Assembly: GCF_900172355.1 (NCBI RefSeq)
Contig: NZ_FWFZ01000020.1
Span: 1-64,000 of the forward strand
Origin: Roseisalinus antarcticus
Lineage (GTDB): Bacteria; Pseudomonadota; Alphaproteobacteria; Rhodobacterales; Rhodobacteraceae
DNA length: 64,000 nucleotides
Reading direction: 5' to 3'
A program made the translations under genes and the position numbers. The notes below the pieces were generated by a model. That model had not been told where the DNA came from, ran no database searches, and was given only the letters and a program-made list of their open reading frames with translations. The stretch's first letter is position 1. Every line of letters begins with the position of its first letter. Shown here piece by piece: positions 26,591-35,655 of the stretch.

Positions 26591-27799
26591 ATGTCGGCGA
26601 TTTCGGAACCGCAGGCCGAAGGGTTTCGGCTCTCTCAGCTCATATACGACACGCGCTATCGGTCGATCACGATCCAGACGGTGGCGCTGATCCTGATTGT
26701 CGCCGGTGTCTGGTGGCTTGTCTCGAACACCATCCAGAACCTCGAAGCCCTTGGGCGGGACTTCGATTTCGGATTTCTCGGCCAGCCCGCTGGCTACGAC
26801 ATCAACCAGTTGCTGATCGAATATGACAGCCAGAGCACCCATGGCCGTGCCGCGGTCGTCGGTATCCTGAACACGCTTCTGGTCGCCTTCATCGGCTGCA
26901 TCACTGCCACCGTGATCGGAACGATCGCGGGCGTGCTGCGCCTCTCCAAGAACTGGATCGTCGCGCGTCTCGTGGCCGTCTACGTCGAAGGCTTCCGCAA
27001 CGTGCCGCTGCTTTTGTGGATCGTGCTGATCTTCGCCATCGTCAGCGAAAGCACCCCCCACCCGCGCGATTTCGCCGGTGGCGAGGCGAGCATGCTGTTC
27101 AACTCCATCGCGATCACCCGACAGGGCACCTGGACCCCCGCGCCGGTCTGGGGCGACGGCTCCCTCGCGCTGGTGATCATCTTCATCCTGTCGATCGTCG
27201 CCATCATCGGATTTCGCATGTTCGCCAGAAGGCGTCAGGAAGCGACCGGCGAGATCCTCCCGGTCCTCTGGATCTCTCTCGGCCTGCTGATCCTGCCCAG
27301 CCTGATCGCCTATTTCATCCTCGGCGGGCCGGTCACGCTCGACTATCCCGAAACCGGCCGATTCCGGTTTGAGGGCGGGTTGCTGGTGCGGAACTCGCTG
27401 ATCGCGCTGTGGCTCGCGCTGTCGCTCTATACCGGGTCGTTCATCGCCGAGAACGTGCGCGGCGGCATCCTGGCCGTGTCCGGGGGCCAGACAGAGGCCG
27501 CTTCGGCCCTGGGCCTGCGGCCCGGCCGCACGATGAACCTCGTGGTGCTGCCCCAGGCGATGCGGGTCATCGTGCCGCCGCTGATCTCGCAGTACCTGAA
27601 CCTGACCAAGAACAGCTCTCTGGCTATCGCGGTCGGCTACATGGATGCGCGCGCGACCCTCGGCGGGATCACGATCAACCAGACCGGGCGCGAGCTGGAG
27701 GGGATGCTTCTTCTCGGGCTGTTCTACCTCATCGTCAGCCTCGCCATCGCGAGCGTCGGCAACTTCTACAACGCCAGCGTCAAGCTCAAGGAGCGGTAA
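26591..27799 (+). CDS. bztB: Amino-acid ABC transporter permease 1 (BztB/AapQ type)
   Basis: A 402-residue inner-membrane permease with an N-terminal cytosolic start, TM1 at about residues 28-46 (VALILIVAGVWWLVSNTI) and further helices. The C-terminal BPD_transp_1 domain contains the EAA-type loop EAASALGLRPGRTMNLVVLP (about residues 302-321), which contacts the ATPase. It is a partner of the BztC permease. A GGGGGACATC region precedes the ATG, and bztC follows after 1 nt. Confidence 0.94.
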   Translation: MSAISEPQAEGFRLSQLIYDTRYRSITIQTVALILIVAGVWWLVSNTIQNLEALGRDFDFGFLGQPAGYDINQLLIEYDSQSTHGRAAVVGILNTLLVAFIGCITATVIGTIAGVLRLSKNWIVARLVAVYVEGFRNVPLLLWIVLIFAIVSESTPHPRDFAGGEASMLFNSIAITRQGTWTPAPVWGDGSLALVIIFILSIVAIIGFRMFARRRQEATGEILPVLWISLGLLILPSLIAYFILGGPVTLDYPETGRFRFEGGLLVRNSLIALWLALSLYTGSFIAENVRGGILAVSGGQTEAASALGLRPGRTMNLVVLPQAMRVIVPPLISQYLNLTKNSSLAIAVGYMDARATLGGITINQTGRELEGMLLLGLFYLIVSLAIASVGNFYNASVKLKER

Positions 27800-27800
27800 T

Positions 27801-29693
27801 ATGAGCGAAACAGGCCATCAACACGCCCTGAGCTATGTACGCGCCGACATGCTGCCCCAGCAGGAACCGCCTGTCAGCCATAGTGGACCGATCAAATGGG
27901 TTCGCGAGAATCTGCTCTCCAGCCCGCTGAACGTGATCCTCACGGTCATCTCCCTCTACGTACTCTATGCGGTCCTCTCCGGCTTGATCCCGTGGTTCTT
28001 CAACTCGGTCTGGGATGCGCGGTCGCTGAACGAATGCCGCGAGGTATTCCTGGCGACGGGCGCCACCGGCGGCGGCGGCGCCTGCTGGGCGGTGCTTCAG
28101 GAACGCGGGATCCAGCTGATCTACGGATTCTATCCCGCAGATCTCTACTGGCGGCCGAACCTGACCTTCATCCTTTTCTTCGTCGCCGTGGCGCCGATCC
28201 TCTATTCTGACAGGTTGCCCTCGCAGATGCTGTGGTTCACGGCGCTCTATCCGTTCCTGATGCCCTGGCTGCTCTGGGGCGGGTCGTTCTGGGTTCCGAT
28301 CCTGGTGATCGCGGGTCTGGTCGTGGGATATCTCGCCTGGATGGTCGGCTCTCGGATCGGCGGCTCGATCCTCGGTGGCATCGCCGGGATCGTGTTCGCG
28401 ATCCTCTGGTGGCTGTTCGCGGTGCCCACCCTCAACGATTCGATCCACCGTGTCGTGGGCAATATGCGGGTCGATCAGGTCGTAGCGGAATCGACTGCGC
28501 GGCTCGAGACGCTTGGCCCCGAGCTGACAGGCCTTGAAACCCGCCGCGAGTCGGTGCGGGACGAGATCGCAGAGCTCGAAGCGATCAAGGCGCAGGCGTT
28601 CGCCCCGATCGAGGAGGCGGTCGAGATCGCCAGAGAGACCGCCGAATTGGCCTTCTACGAGGAAGAGGGCGTCGATCCCGAGACCGACCAGATCGGCCCC
28701 GGCCTGCGCGAGCGCGCCGAGGAAGAGGGTCAGCACGCTGCCTCCGCCGCGGCCCGCGATCCGGCGCTCAACACCGTTCGCGCGACTTTCCTGAACGCGG
28801 TCGACGGGTTGACGGAGATGCGCAACGAGGTCAACGAGATCTCGTCGCAGATCAACATCATGCAGAGCGAGCGGTCGGACACCGAGGCGCTGCTGCTCAA
28901 CATCGAACAGCTGCCCGATCGCCTGGAAGAGATCGAACGGCTGCAGGAAAGCGCCACCACGCCGGGGGCGATATCCGAGCTGGAGTCGGTGCAGGACGTG
29001 GTCAGCCAGACCTATACCGAAATGGGCCGGATCGGCCTGACGCCGGTGGAAAGCCGCGAGTTCGGCGGCTTCATGCTGGCGCTTATCATAGGCCTGTCCG
29101 GGATCATTCTGTCCCTGCCGCTGGGCATCCTGCTGGCGCTCGGACGGCAGTCGGACCTGTTCCTGATCAACAAGGTCTCGGTGGCGTTCATCGAGCTGAT
29201 CCGGGGCGTTCCGCTGATCGTCTGGCTGTTCACCGCCCAGCTTCTGCTGAACTACTTCCTGCCACCGGGCAGCAACTTCGACCTGCTGTTGCGCGTGATC
29301 ATCATGGTGACGCTCTTCGCCTCGGCCTATATCGCCGAGGTCGTGCGGGGCGGTCTGGCCGCTCTGGCCAAGGGGCAGTACGAGGCCGCTGACGCGCTCG
29401 GGCTGGACTATGCCAAATCCATGCGGCTGATCGTCCTGCCGCAGGCGCTGAAGATCTCGATCCCAGGGATCGTCAATACCTTCATCGGCCTGTTCAAGGA
29501 CACGACGCTGGTCGTCTTCATCGGCCTGCTCGATCCGATCGGGCTTTCCAACTCGATCCGATCCTCGACCGATTGGAACGGCATCTACTGGGAGCTGTTC
29601 GCCTTCATCGGCCTGTTGTTCTTTGCCTGCTGCTTCAGCATGGGCCGCTATTCCCTCTCGCTCGAGAAAAAGCTCAACCGCGAGCACCGCTAA
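27801..29693 (+). CDS. bztC: Amino-acid ABC transporter permease 2 with a 200-residue helical insertion (BztC/AapM type)
   Basis: A 630-residue permease. Residues about 43-66, 118-136, 142-160, 163-181 and 186-208 are membrane segments. Residues 212-415 are hydrophilic, Glu-rich and strongly coiled-coil-like (for example [20 protein letters not shown] and [15 protein letters not shown]). The BPD_transp_1 domain follows (TM at about 423-447, EAA loop [20 protein letters not shown]). From memory, characterised BztC/AapM proteins are roughly 380-435 residues and lack this insertion. By helix count the insertion would be periplasmic. The start at 27801 lies 1 nt after bztB. Confidence 0.93.
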   Translation: MSETGHQHALSYVRADMLPQQEPPVSHSGPIKWVRENLLSSPLNVILTVISLYVLYAVLSGLIPWFFNSVWDARSLNECREVFLATGATGGGGACWAVLQERGIQLIYGFYPADLYWRPNLTFILFFVAVAPILYSDRLPSQMLWFTALYPFLMPWLLWGGSFWVPILVIAGLVVGYLAWMVGSRIGGSILGGIAGIVFAILWWLFAVPTLNDSIHRVVGNMRVDQVVAESTARLETLGPELTGLETRRESVRDEIAELEAIKAQAFAPIEEAVEIARETAELAFYEEEGVDPETDQIGPGLRERAEEEGQHAASAAARDPALNTVRATFLNAVDGLTEMRNEVNEISSQINIMQSERSDTEALLLNIEQLPDRLEEIERLQESATTPGAISELESVQDVVSQTYTEMGRIGLTPVESREFGGFMLALIIGLSGIILSLPLGILLALGRQSDLFLINKVSVAFIELIRGVPLIVWLFTAQLLLNYFLPPGSNFDLLLRVIIMVTLFASAYIAEVVRGGLAALAKGQYEAADALGLDYAKSMRLIVLPQALKISIPGIVNTFIGLFKDTTLVVFIGLLDPIGLSNSIRSSTDWNGIYWELFAFIGLLFFACCFSMGRYSLSLEKKLNREHR

Positions 29694-29703
29694 GGAGACC
29701 GCC

Positions 29704-30501
29704 ATGACCGCAATCGATACAGATACGTCTGCGAATATCGACCGCAGCGCGATGAAAATCTCCGACGAGGTGGCCATCGAGGTCACGGGGATGAACAAAT
29801 GGTTCGGATCGTTCCATGTCCTGCGCGACATCAACCTCACGGTCTACCGCGGCGAGCGAATCGTGATCTGCGGACCCTCCGGGTCGGGCAAGTCGACGAT
29901 GATCCGCTGCATCAACCGGCTGGAAGAGCATCAGCAGGGCAAGATCATCGTGGACGGGACCGAGCTCAGCTCGGACATCAAGAACATCGACAAGATCCGG
30001 TCCGAGGTCGGGATGTGCTTTCAGCATTTCAACCTCTTCCCGCATCTGACGATCCTCGAGAACTGCACCCTCGCGCCGATGTGGGTCCGCAAGACGCCCA
30101 AGCGCGAGGCCGAACAGACGGCGATGCACTACCTTGAAAAGGTGAAGATCCCGGATCAGGCAAACAAATACCCCGGCCAGCTTTCGGGCGGTCAGCAGCA
30201 GCGCGTCGCCATCGCCCGCTCGCTGTGCATGAAGCCGCGGATCATGCTGTTCGACGAGCCGACCTCGGCGCTCGACCCCGAGATGATCAAGGAGGTGCTC
30301 GACACCATGATCGAGCTCGCCGAAGAGGGCATGACCATGCTTTGCGTCACGCACGAGATGGGCTTTGCCCAGGCCGTGGCGAACCGCGTGATCTTCATGG
30401 ATCAGGGCCAGATCGTCGAACAGAACGAGCCCAAGGAGTTCTTCAACAACCCGCAAAGCGACCGGACCAAGCTGTTCCTCAGCCAGATCCTCGGTCACTG
30501 A
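29704..30501 (+). CDS. bztD: Amino-acid ABC transporter ATP-binding protein (BztD/AapP type)
   Basis: A 265-residue ATPase of the polar amino-acid importer class. Walker A is GPSGSGKST (57-65), the Q-loop lies in [13 protein letters not shown], the ABC signature is LSGGQQQR (160-167) and Walker B is LFDEP (182-186). It energises BztBC at the inner membrane. The start at 29704 follows AAGGAG and lies 10 nt after the bztC stop. Confidence 0.96.
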   Translation: MTAIDTDTSANIDRSAMKISDEVAIEVTGMNKWFGSFHVLRDINLTVYRGERIVICGPSGSGKSTMIRCINRLEEHQQGKIIVDGTELSSDIKNIDKIRSEVGMCFQHFNLFPHLTILENCTLAPMWVRKTPKREAEQTAMHYLEKVKIPDQANKYPGQLSGGQQQRVAIARSLCMKPRIMLFDEPTSALDPEMIKEVLDTMIELAEEGMTMLCVTHEMGFAQAVANRVIFMDQGQIVEQNEPKEFFNNPQSDRTKLFLSQILGH

Positions 30502-30548
30502 CCCGATCCGCCCGCGGCGCTGCGGGCGAGCGCAACGGAGGGGACAAG

Positions 30549-30905
30549 ATGGCGCTGCTCGGTATTCGTTTCGCCCATGTCGCACCGCCCGAGCAGGCGG
30601 AGGGGATCGCGACCGCGTTCCGGGGTCTCGGCCTCTCTCCGACCGACTTTCCCGAAGCGGCCGGCATGCCCGGGGCGATCTTCACCACCGACGATCAGAA
30701 AAGCTGGGTCGAGGTCTGGCACGAGGGCGAGGGCATGCCCGCGGGCACCATGCTTCAGCTCGTGGTCGAGGATGCCGATGCCACGGCCGAGGAAGCCAGG
30801 CGCAACGGCCTGTCCCCCCAGGGTCCGATGGAGGCCCATGGCGAGCGGATCTATTTCCTCGCCCTGCCCGGTGGATTGCACATGTCATTCCAGAGCAAGG
30901 ACTGA
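30549..30905 (+). CDS. VOC-fold (glyoxalase/bleomycin-resistance-like) protein
   Basis: A 118-residue protein with the pattern of a single vicinal-oxygen-chelate module pair: FAHVAPPEQAEGIATAFRGL at the start, VEVWHEGEGMPAGTMLQLVV in the middle and YFLALPGGLHMSFQSKD at the end. No clear metal triad can be asserted. GGAGGGG precedes the ATG. It lies 47 nt after bztD, co-directional, and may be read from the bzt transcript. Substrate unknown. Confidence 0.65.
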   Translation: MALLGIRFAHVAPPEQAEGIATAFRGLGLSPTDFPEAAGMPGAIFTTDDQKSWVEVWHEGEGMPAGTMLQLVVEDADATAEEARRNGLSPQGPMEAHGERIYFLALPGGLHMSFQSKD

Positions 30906-30912
30906 ACCGGAG

Positions 30913-31431
30913 CTACGTCTCCAGGTCGCGGGGGACAACGAAATCGACAACCTGACCGGTTCGCGGCGTCAAATCGCGCCACTGGGCCACGGGGAAATCC
31001 GCCACCAGGACCGCGCCGGTCGGATACCGGAAGAACTCCGGATGCGGGGGTGGGCCGGCGACCAGGCCCATCGCGAAAGCGGCGATCCCGGGATTGTGGC
31101 CGACCATTGCGACACTCCCGGCCGTCCCGGCGCGGCGCAGGGCCGCCAACATCACGTCCGGCCCGGCATGGTAGAGCGCGGCGATGCGACTGACCTCCGG
31201 AGTTTCGGAGGCGGCCCCGGGAAGTTCCGCTGAAACCCGCTCCCAGGTCTCGACCGTTCTTGCGGCGTCCGAGCAGAGCACCAGATCCGGAACATGGCCA
31301 TTCCGGGCGAGCCAGCGCCCGATGGTGGCGGCGGCGACACGGCCGCGCCGGTTCAGCACCCGCGCGTGATCCTCGGCAAAGGGGTCGTCCCAATCCGATT
31401 TCGCGTGCCGCATCAGAATAAGCCTAGCCAC
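30913..31431 (-). CDS. SixA-type histidine phosphatase
   Basis: A 172-residue phosphohistidine phosphatase of the histidine-phosphatase superfamily. The RHG-type motif is LMRHAKSDW with catalytic H9, and the second histidine is H112 in VGHNPG. In E. coli SixA dephosphorylates NPr/ArcB-type phosphohistidines; the target here is unknown. It is last in the minus-strand series argB - ferredoxin-like - sixA, overlapping the ferredoxin-like gene by 8 nt, and converges on the VOC gene with a 7-nt gap. Confidence 0.88.
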   Translation of the reverse strand: MARLILMRHAKSDWDDPFAEDHARVLNRRGRVAAATIGRWLARNGHVPDLVLCSDAARTVETWERVSAELPGAASETPEVSRIAALYHAGPDVMLAALRRAGTAGSVAMVGHNPGIAAFAMGLVAGPPPHPEFFRYPTGAVLVADFPVAQWRDLTPRTGQVVDFVVPRDLET

Positions 31432-31969
31432 CGGCGAATGCCTCCATGTGAAACGCGGATTGGGCGGCCGGTCGCCGGCCTTGGCCGACCGGACATGTGG
31501 TCAGACAGGGCGCGGCACAGCCATCGCAGGGGGCCGGGGGCCGCGCCTGCGCGGGCAGCCGCGCGGGCAAGGCCAGAGCGCCGCGATAGGACAGGAACAG
31601 CCCCGCCCGGTCATGCACCATCAGTCCGACCGGCGAGACATGGGCCCGCCCCGACCGCTGTGCCCAGCCGATGAACGGGTGCCAGGGCGGGCCGCCAAAG
31701 GGATAGAGCGCCGTGGCGCCGAAGGCCTCGGCGAGCGCGTCGATCACCCGCCGCGACCAGCGGTCCAGCGGGTCGGGTGCGCCGTCGGCATACTCGGCCG
31801 AGGCCGTGAACCGGGCCCAGAAAGCGGGCTCTGCCGGTGACAGCAGCGCGAGCGTCCCGGCCTCTGCCAGCCCGTCTTGCGGCCCGGGTTCGACAAGGCC
31901 CGCAACCTCCAGGGCCGACGCGGCGGCGGCGGTCTCGATCTCGGTCAGGGCGATGGCCGTGTCACTCAC
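31424..31969 (-). CDS. Ferredoxin-like protein, apparently shortened at the cysteine domain
   Basis: A 181-residue protein with an N-terminal domain typical of a Rhodobacteraceae ferredoxin-like family (ALYPFGGPPWHPFIGWAQRS, SPVGLMVHDRAGLFLSYRGA) and a cysteine cluster CDGCAAPCLTTCPVG. After CPVG the chain goes directly to GRRPAAQSAFHMEAFAGG and stops. I recall relatives having about 40 more residues with a second cysteine group between two CPV motifs, so this copy may carry an in-frame deletion and bind at most one cluster. That comparison is from memory. It overlaps sixA and follows argB by 5 nt. Confidence 0.6.
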   Translation of the reverse strand: MSDTAIALTEIETAAAASALEVAGLVEPGPQDGLAEAGTLALLSPAEPAFWARFTASAEYADGAPDPLDRWSRRVIDALAEAFGATALYPFGGPPWHPFIGWAQRSGRAHVSPVGLMVHDRAGLFLSYRGALALPARLPAQARPPAPCDGCAAPCLTTCPVGQGRRPAAQSAFHMEAFAGG

Positions 31970-31974
31970 GATCG

Positions 31975-32850
31975 TTACGGCTTCACCCGGGGTTCCATGC
32001 TGCTCTCCCGGATCATCGAGCCCGCGCCGTATTCCGTGAAAAGCTCAAGCAGCGAGGCGTTCGGCAGCCGCCCGTCGAGGATGACGACGGCCCGCACCCC
32101 GGCCTCCAGCGCGGCGAGGGCGGTTTCGGTCTTCGGGATCATCCCGCCGGCGATGACGCCGTCGGCCGTCATCTGGCGGACCTGCTCAGGCGATAGCTGC
32201 GTGACCACCTTGCCCTCGGCATCCTTGACGCCGGGCACATCGGTCAGCAGCAGAAGGCGATCCGCCCGCAGCGCCCCGGCGATAGCCCCGGCGGCGGTGT
32301 CGCCGTTCACGTTGAAGGTCTCGTTGTCCTCCATTCCTGTCGCGACGGGGGCCACGACGGGGATAATCCCGGCCTTGAAGAGGTCGCGCAGCACCTCGAC
32401 GTTCATCTCCACCGGCCGGCCGACGAAGCCCAGCTCCGGATCGTCGGCGACGGCCACCAGCAGGTCGTCGTCCTTGCCCGACAGCCCCACGGCCCGGCCG
32501 CCCTGATCGTTGATCGCCTGCACGATCCGCTTGTTCACGAGCCCCGAGAGGATCATCTCGACGACCTCGACCGTCTCCTTGTCGGTCACGCGCTTGCCGC
32601 GCACGAACTTGCTCTCGATGCCGAGCTTGGCGAGCATCTCGTTGATCATGGGGCCGCCGCCATGAACCACAACCGGATTGACCCCGACCTGCCGCATCAG
32701 CACGATATCTCGCGCAAATTCCGCCATGGCGGCGTCGTCACCCATGGCGTTGCCGCCGAACTTGATGACCACCACGGCGCCCGAATAGCGCTGCAGGTAG
32801 GGCAGCGCCTCGCTGAGCGTCCGGGCGGTTGCGATCCAGTCACGATCCAT
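31975..32850 (-). CDS. argB: Acetylglutamate kinase
   Basis: ArgB phosphorylates N-acetylglutamate in arginine biosynthesis. The amino-acid-kinase fold shows [11 protein letters not shown] near residue 34, [14 protein letters not shown] near residue 68, and the ATP-site segment [12 protein letters not shown]. The start at 32850 ([20 protein letters not shown]) follows AAGGA with 8-nt spacing and matches relatives; an upstream ATG at 32871 would add seven residues. It lies downstream of engB, an arrangement common in this family. Confidence 0.95.
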   Translation of the reverse strand: MDRDWIATARTLSEALPYLQRYSGAVVVIKFGGNAMGDDAAMAEFARDIVLMRQVGVNPVVVHGGGPMINEMLAKLGIESKFVRGKRVTDKETVEVVEMILSGLVNKRIVQAINDQGGRAVGLSGKDDDLLVAVADDPELGFVGRPVEMNVEVLRDLFKAGIIPVVAPVATGMEDNETFNVNGDTAAGAIAGALRADRLLLLTDVPGVKDAEGKVVTQLSPEQVRQMTADGVIAGGMIPKTETALAALEAGVRAVVILDGRLPNASLLELFTEYGAGSMIRESSMEPRVKP

Positions 32851-32880
32851 CTTCTGCGTCCTTGTCTCCATCCCGGTGCC

Positions 32881-33528
32881 TCAGTCGATCCCGGCCACGA
32901 TGCCGCGCAGCGTGGCGATGCCGTCGCCCTTTTCCGACGAGGTCAGCACGATCTCGGGGAAGGCGGCCGGATGCCGGGCCAACGCCGCGCGGACCTGCGC
33001 CAGCACGGGGTCGCGGTCCGCGGCCTTCACCTTGTCGGTCTTGGTGAGCACGCATTGGAACGTCACCGCAGCCGAGTCGAGCAGGGCCATGATCTCTTCA
33101 TCCACCGCCTTGACGCCGTGCCGCGCGTCGATCAGCACGAAGGCCCGGCGCAGGGTCTGGCGGCCCTGGAGATATTGCTTGAGCAGCGCCTGCCACTTCG
33201 CGACAACCTGCACCGGCGCGTTCGCATAGCCGTAGCCCGGCAGGTCCACGAGGTAATAGCTGTCGCCCAGGGTGAAGAAGTTGATTTCCTGCGTCCGTCC
33301 GGGCGTGTTCGACGCCCGCGCGATCCCCTTGCGGCCCGTCAGCGCGTTGATCAGAGACGATTTCCCGACGTTGGAACGGCCGGCGAAACAGACCTCGGGC
33401 CGGTCCGCGGGTGGCAGCCCGGACATGGCGACGACGCCCTTCAGGAACTCGACCTCGCCGGCAAAGAGCAGGCGTCCGGCCTCCACGTCCTGCGGATCGG
33501 GGTCGGCGGGGGGGAAGGGCAGCGCCAT
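32881..33528 (-). CDS. engB: Ribosome biogenesis GTPase EngB/YsxC/YihA
   Basis: A 215-residue GTPase needed for 50S assembly. G1 is GRSNVGKSS (residues 50-58), G3 is DLPGYGYAN (about 94-102) and G4 is TKTDKVK (about 162-168). GGAG lies upstream of the ATG. It follows yidC on the minus strand after about 110 nt and precedes argB by 30 nt. Confidence 0.96.
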   Translation of the reverse strand: MALPFPPADPDPQDVEAGRLLFAGEVEFLKGVVAMSGLPPADRPEVCFAGRSNVGKSSLINALTGRKGIARASNTPGRTQEINFFTLGDSYYLVDLPGYGYANAPVQVVAKWQALLKQYLQGRQTLRRAFVLIDARHGVKAVDEEIMALLDSAAVTFQCVLTKTDKVKAADRDPVLAQVRAALARHPAAFPEIVLTSSEKGDGIATLRGIVAGID

Positions 33529-33638
33529 GGGGGTCTCCGGGGGCCAATGAGGCGAGGCCGGACGCTAGGCTGCGGCGCCGCTGCCGTCAATCGCCGGCGA
33601 GGGGGTCAGCCCCGGCCGGCGATCGTTTTGCCGCGTGG

Positions 33639-35429
33639 CTACTTCTTGGCCTCGGCCTTTGGACCGCCCTTGATGTTGCCCAGGATGTCCGGCTTGTAGC
33701 CGTGGAAGCGCATGATGAGATATTGCTGCGTGAACGTGATGGTGTTGTTCGCGATCCAGTAGAGCACGAGGCCAGAAGCGAACGAGCCCAGCATGAACAT
33801 GAACACCCACGGCATCCACGCAAAGATCATGCGCTGCGTCGGGTCCGGCGGCGCCGGGTTAAGCTTTTGCTGCAGCCACATGGAGATGCCCAGCAGGATC
33901 GGCAACACACCCAGCGAGATGATCGCGACCAGCGATCCCGGCTCGGGCGCGGCAAAGGGCAGCAGGCCGAAGAGGTTCAGGATCGACGACGGGTCAGGCG
34001 CGGAAAGGTCCTTGATCCAGCCGATCCAGGGCGCGTGGCGCAGCTCCAGCGTGACGAAGATCACCTTGTAGAGCGAAAAGAAGATCGGGATCTGCAAGAG
34101 GATCGGCAGACAGCCCGAGGCCGGGTTGACCTTGTTCTTCTTGTAGAGCTCCATCATGCCCTGCTGAAGCTTCTGGCGATCGTCGCCGGCCTGCTCCTTG
34201 AGCTTCTCCATCTCGGGCTGAAGCTCTTTCATCCGGGCCATGGAGGCATAGGATTTGTAGGCCAGCGGGAACAGGACCGCCTTGATGACCAGCGTCAGCA
34301 CGATGATCGACCAGCCCATGTTGCCGATCGCGCCGTTCAGCCAGTGCAGCAGCGCGAAGATCGGCTTGGTCAGGAAGAAGAACCAGCCCCAGTCGATCGA
34401 GTCGATGAAGCCCTGGATCCCGGTGGCCTCGTATTCGCGGATCGTCTCCCATTCCTTCGCGCCGGCGAAAAGCTGGCTTTCGGCGCTGACCGAGTCGCCG
34501 GGGGCGACGGTGACGGTGGGATAGACGCTCTCGGTCAGGAAGATCCCGTTGATCGTGCGCGCGACCGAGCGAAATTCAGATCCGGGCTCCGGGATCAGAG
34601 TGGTCATCCAGTACTTGTCGGTAAAGCCCAGCCATCCGTTTTCATTCACGTCGATGCGGCTCTCTTCCGGAGAAAGGGCGGAGACATCGTCGTACTTGAT
34701 CTCTTCCAGCTCGCCGTCCGACATCCGAACGACGCCTTCGTGCAGGATGAAGAAGTTGACGGTGTCGGGCTCGCCATGGCGGCGGACCTGACCGTAGGGG
34801 CGCAGACTGACCGGCTCTCCGGAGGTATTGTCGACGGTCTGCGTGACCGTGAACATGTAATCGTCGTCCACCGAGATCGACTTGTGAAAGACCAGGCCCG
34901 CGCCGTTGTCCCAACGCAGCGTGACCGGGGAGCCGGGCGACAGCGTCTCGCCATCCTCGATGGTCCAGATCGTGTCGTCCACGGGCACCTGCTCGGGCGT
35001 GGCGCCCTCGACCGCGATCCAGCCGTGCAGGGCGTAATAGGGATTTTCGCTGCCCACCGGCTGCAACAGGCGCACGAGCGGGCTCTCGGGGTCCAGTGTC
35101 TCGCGGTAGCCGGGCAGGGAGAGGTCGTCCAGCCGGCCGCCGGCGGTGTTGATGGACCCGACGAGGCGGGGGCTGTCGATGGTGACCCGGGTGGCCTCGG
35201 GGACGGGGGCGACATCGGTCGTGGGTTCGGCCGAGTCGGCGGTCGAGACGCCGGGGGGCAGGGCGGGGTCGGCGGAAGGCGTGGTATCGGGGCTGACGCG
35301 TTCGGCCGTCAGGGGCTGACCGTCGGGGCCGGTGGGTTGCTCCGGTGGCGGGAACAGCAGGAACCACACGAGAATGACGAGGAAACTGAGCGCGGTCGCC
35401 AGAATGAGGTTTCTGTTCTGCTCGTCCAT
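33639..35429 (-). CDS. yidC: Membrane protein insertase YidC
   Basis: YidC inserts and folds inner-membrane proteins alone or with SecYEG. The 596-residue Gram-negative form has TM1 at about residues 7-25 (LILATALSFLVILVWFLLFP), a large periplasmic beta-domain, and a C-terminal bundle of five membrane segments with the conserved QQGMMELYKKNKVNPASGCL coiled hairpin and positively charged tail. The start at 35429 (MDEQNRNLILATALSF) is preferred over one at 35525 because it begins directly at TM1. The usual rnpA-yidD-yidC order is interrupted here by ttcA and the EAL gene. Confidence 0.97.
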   Translation of the reverse strand: MDEQNRNLILATALSFLVILVWFLLFPPPEQPTGPDGQPLTAERVSPDTTPSADPALPPGVSTADSAEPTTDVAPVPEATRVTIDSPRLVGSINTAGGRLDDLSLPGYRETLDPESPLVRLLQPVGSENPYYALHGWIAVEGATPEQVPVDDTIWTIEDGETLSPGSPVTLRWDNGAGLVFHKSISVDDDYMFTVTQTVDNTSGEPVSLRPYGQVRRHGEPDTVNFFILHEGVVRMSDGELEEIKYDDVSALSPEESRIDVNENGWLGFTDKYWMTTLIPEPGSEFRSVARTINGIFLTESVYPTVTVAPGDSVSAESQLFAGAKEWETIREYEATGIQGFIDSIDWGWFFFLTKPIFALLHWLNGAIGNMGWSIIVLTLVIKAVLFPLAYKSYASMARMKELQPEMEKLKEQAGDDRQKLQQGMMELYKKNKVNPASGCLPILLQIPIFFSLYKVIFVTLELRHAPWIGWIKDLSAPDPSSILNLFGLLPFAAPEPGSLVAIISLGVLPILLGISMWLQQKLNPAPPDPTQRMIFAWMPWVFMFMLGSFASGLVLYWIANNTITFTQQYLIMRFHGYKPDILGNIKGGPKAEAKK

Positions 35430-35655
35430 CTGTTCCGCCCCTTGGCCGCTTGTGACATGAGTGTCGGGAAAGCTGGCGCGGTTCAACCGTCCATCGCCCC
35501 AAAGGTCAAGGGGGCATGGCCTCAAAGCTTCGGCACAAGAGCTCGGAAACCCGGCTTTTGAAGGGTTCGGACCAGGCCGGGCTGGCGGGTGCGCGGATTG
35601 CCGCGGTCAGCCCCGGGGGCGGCGCCGGGCCGGGGCGCACAGGCTTGTGGACCGG

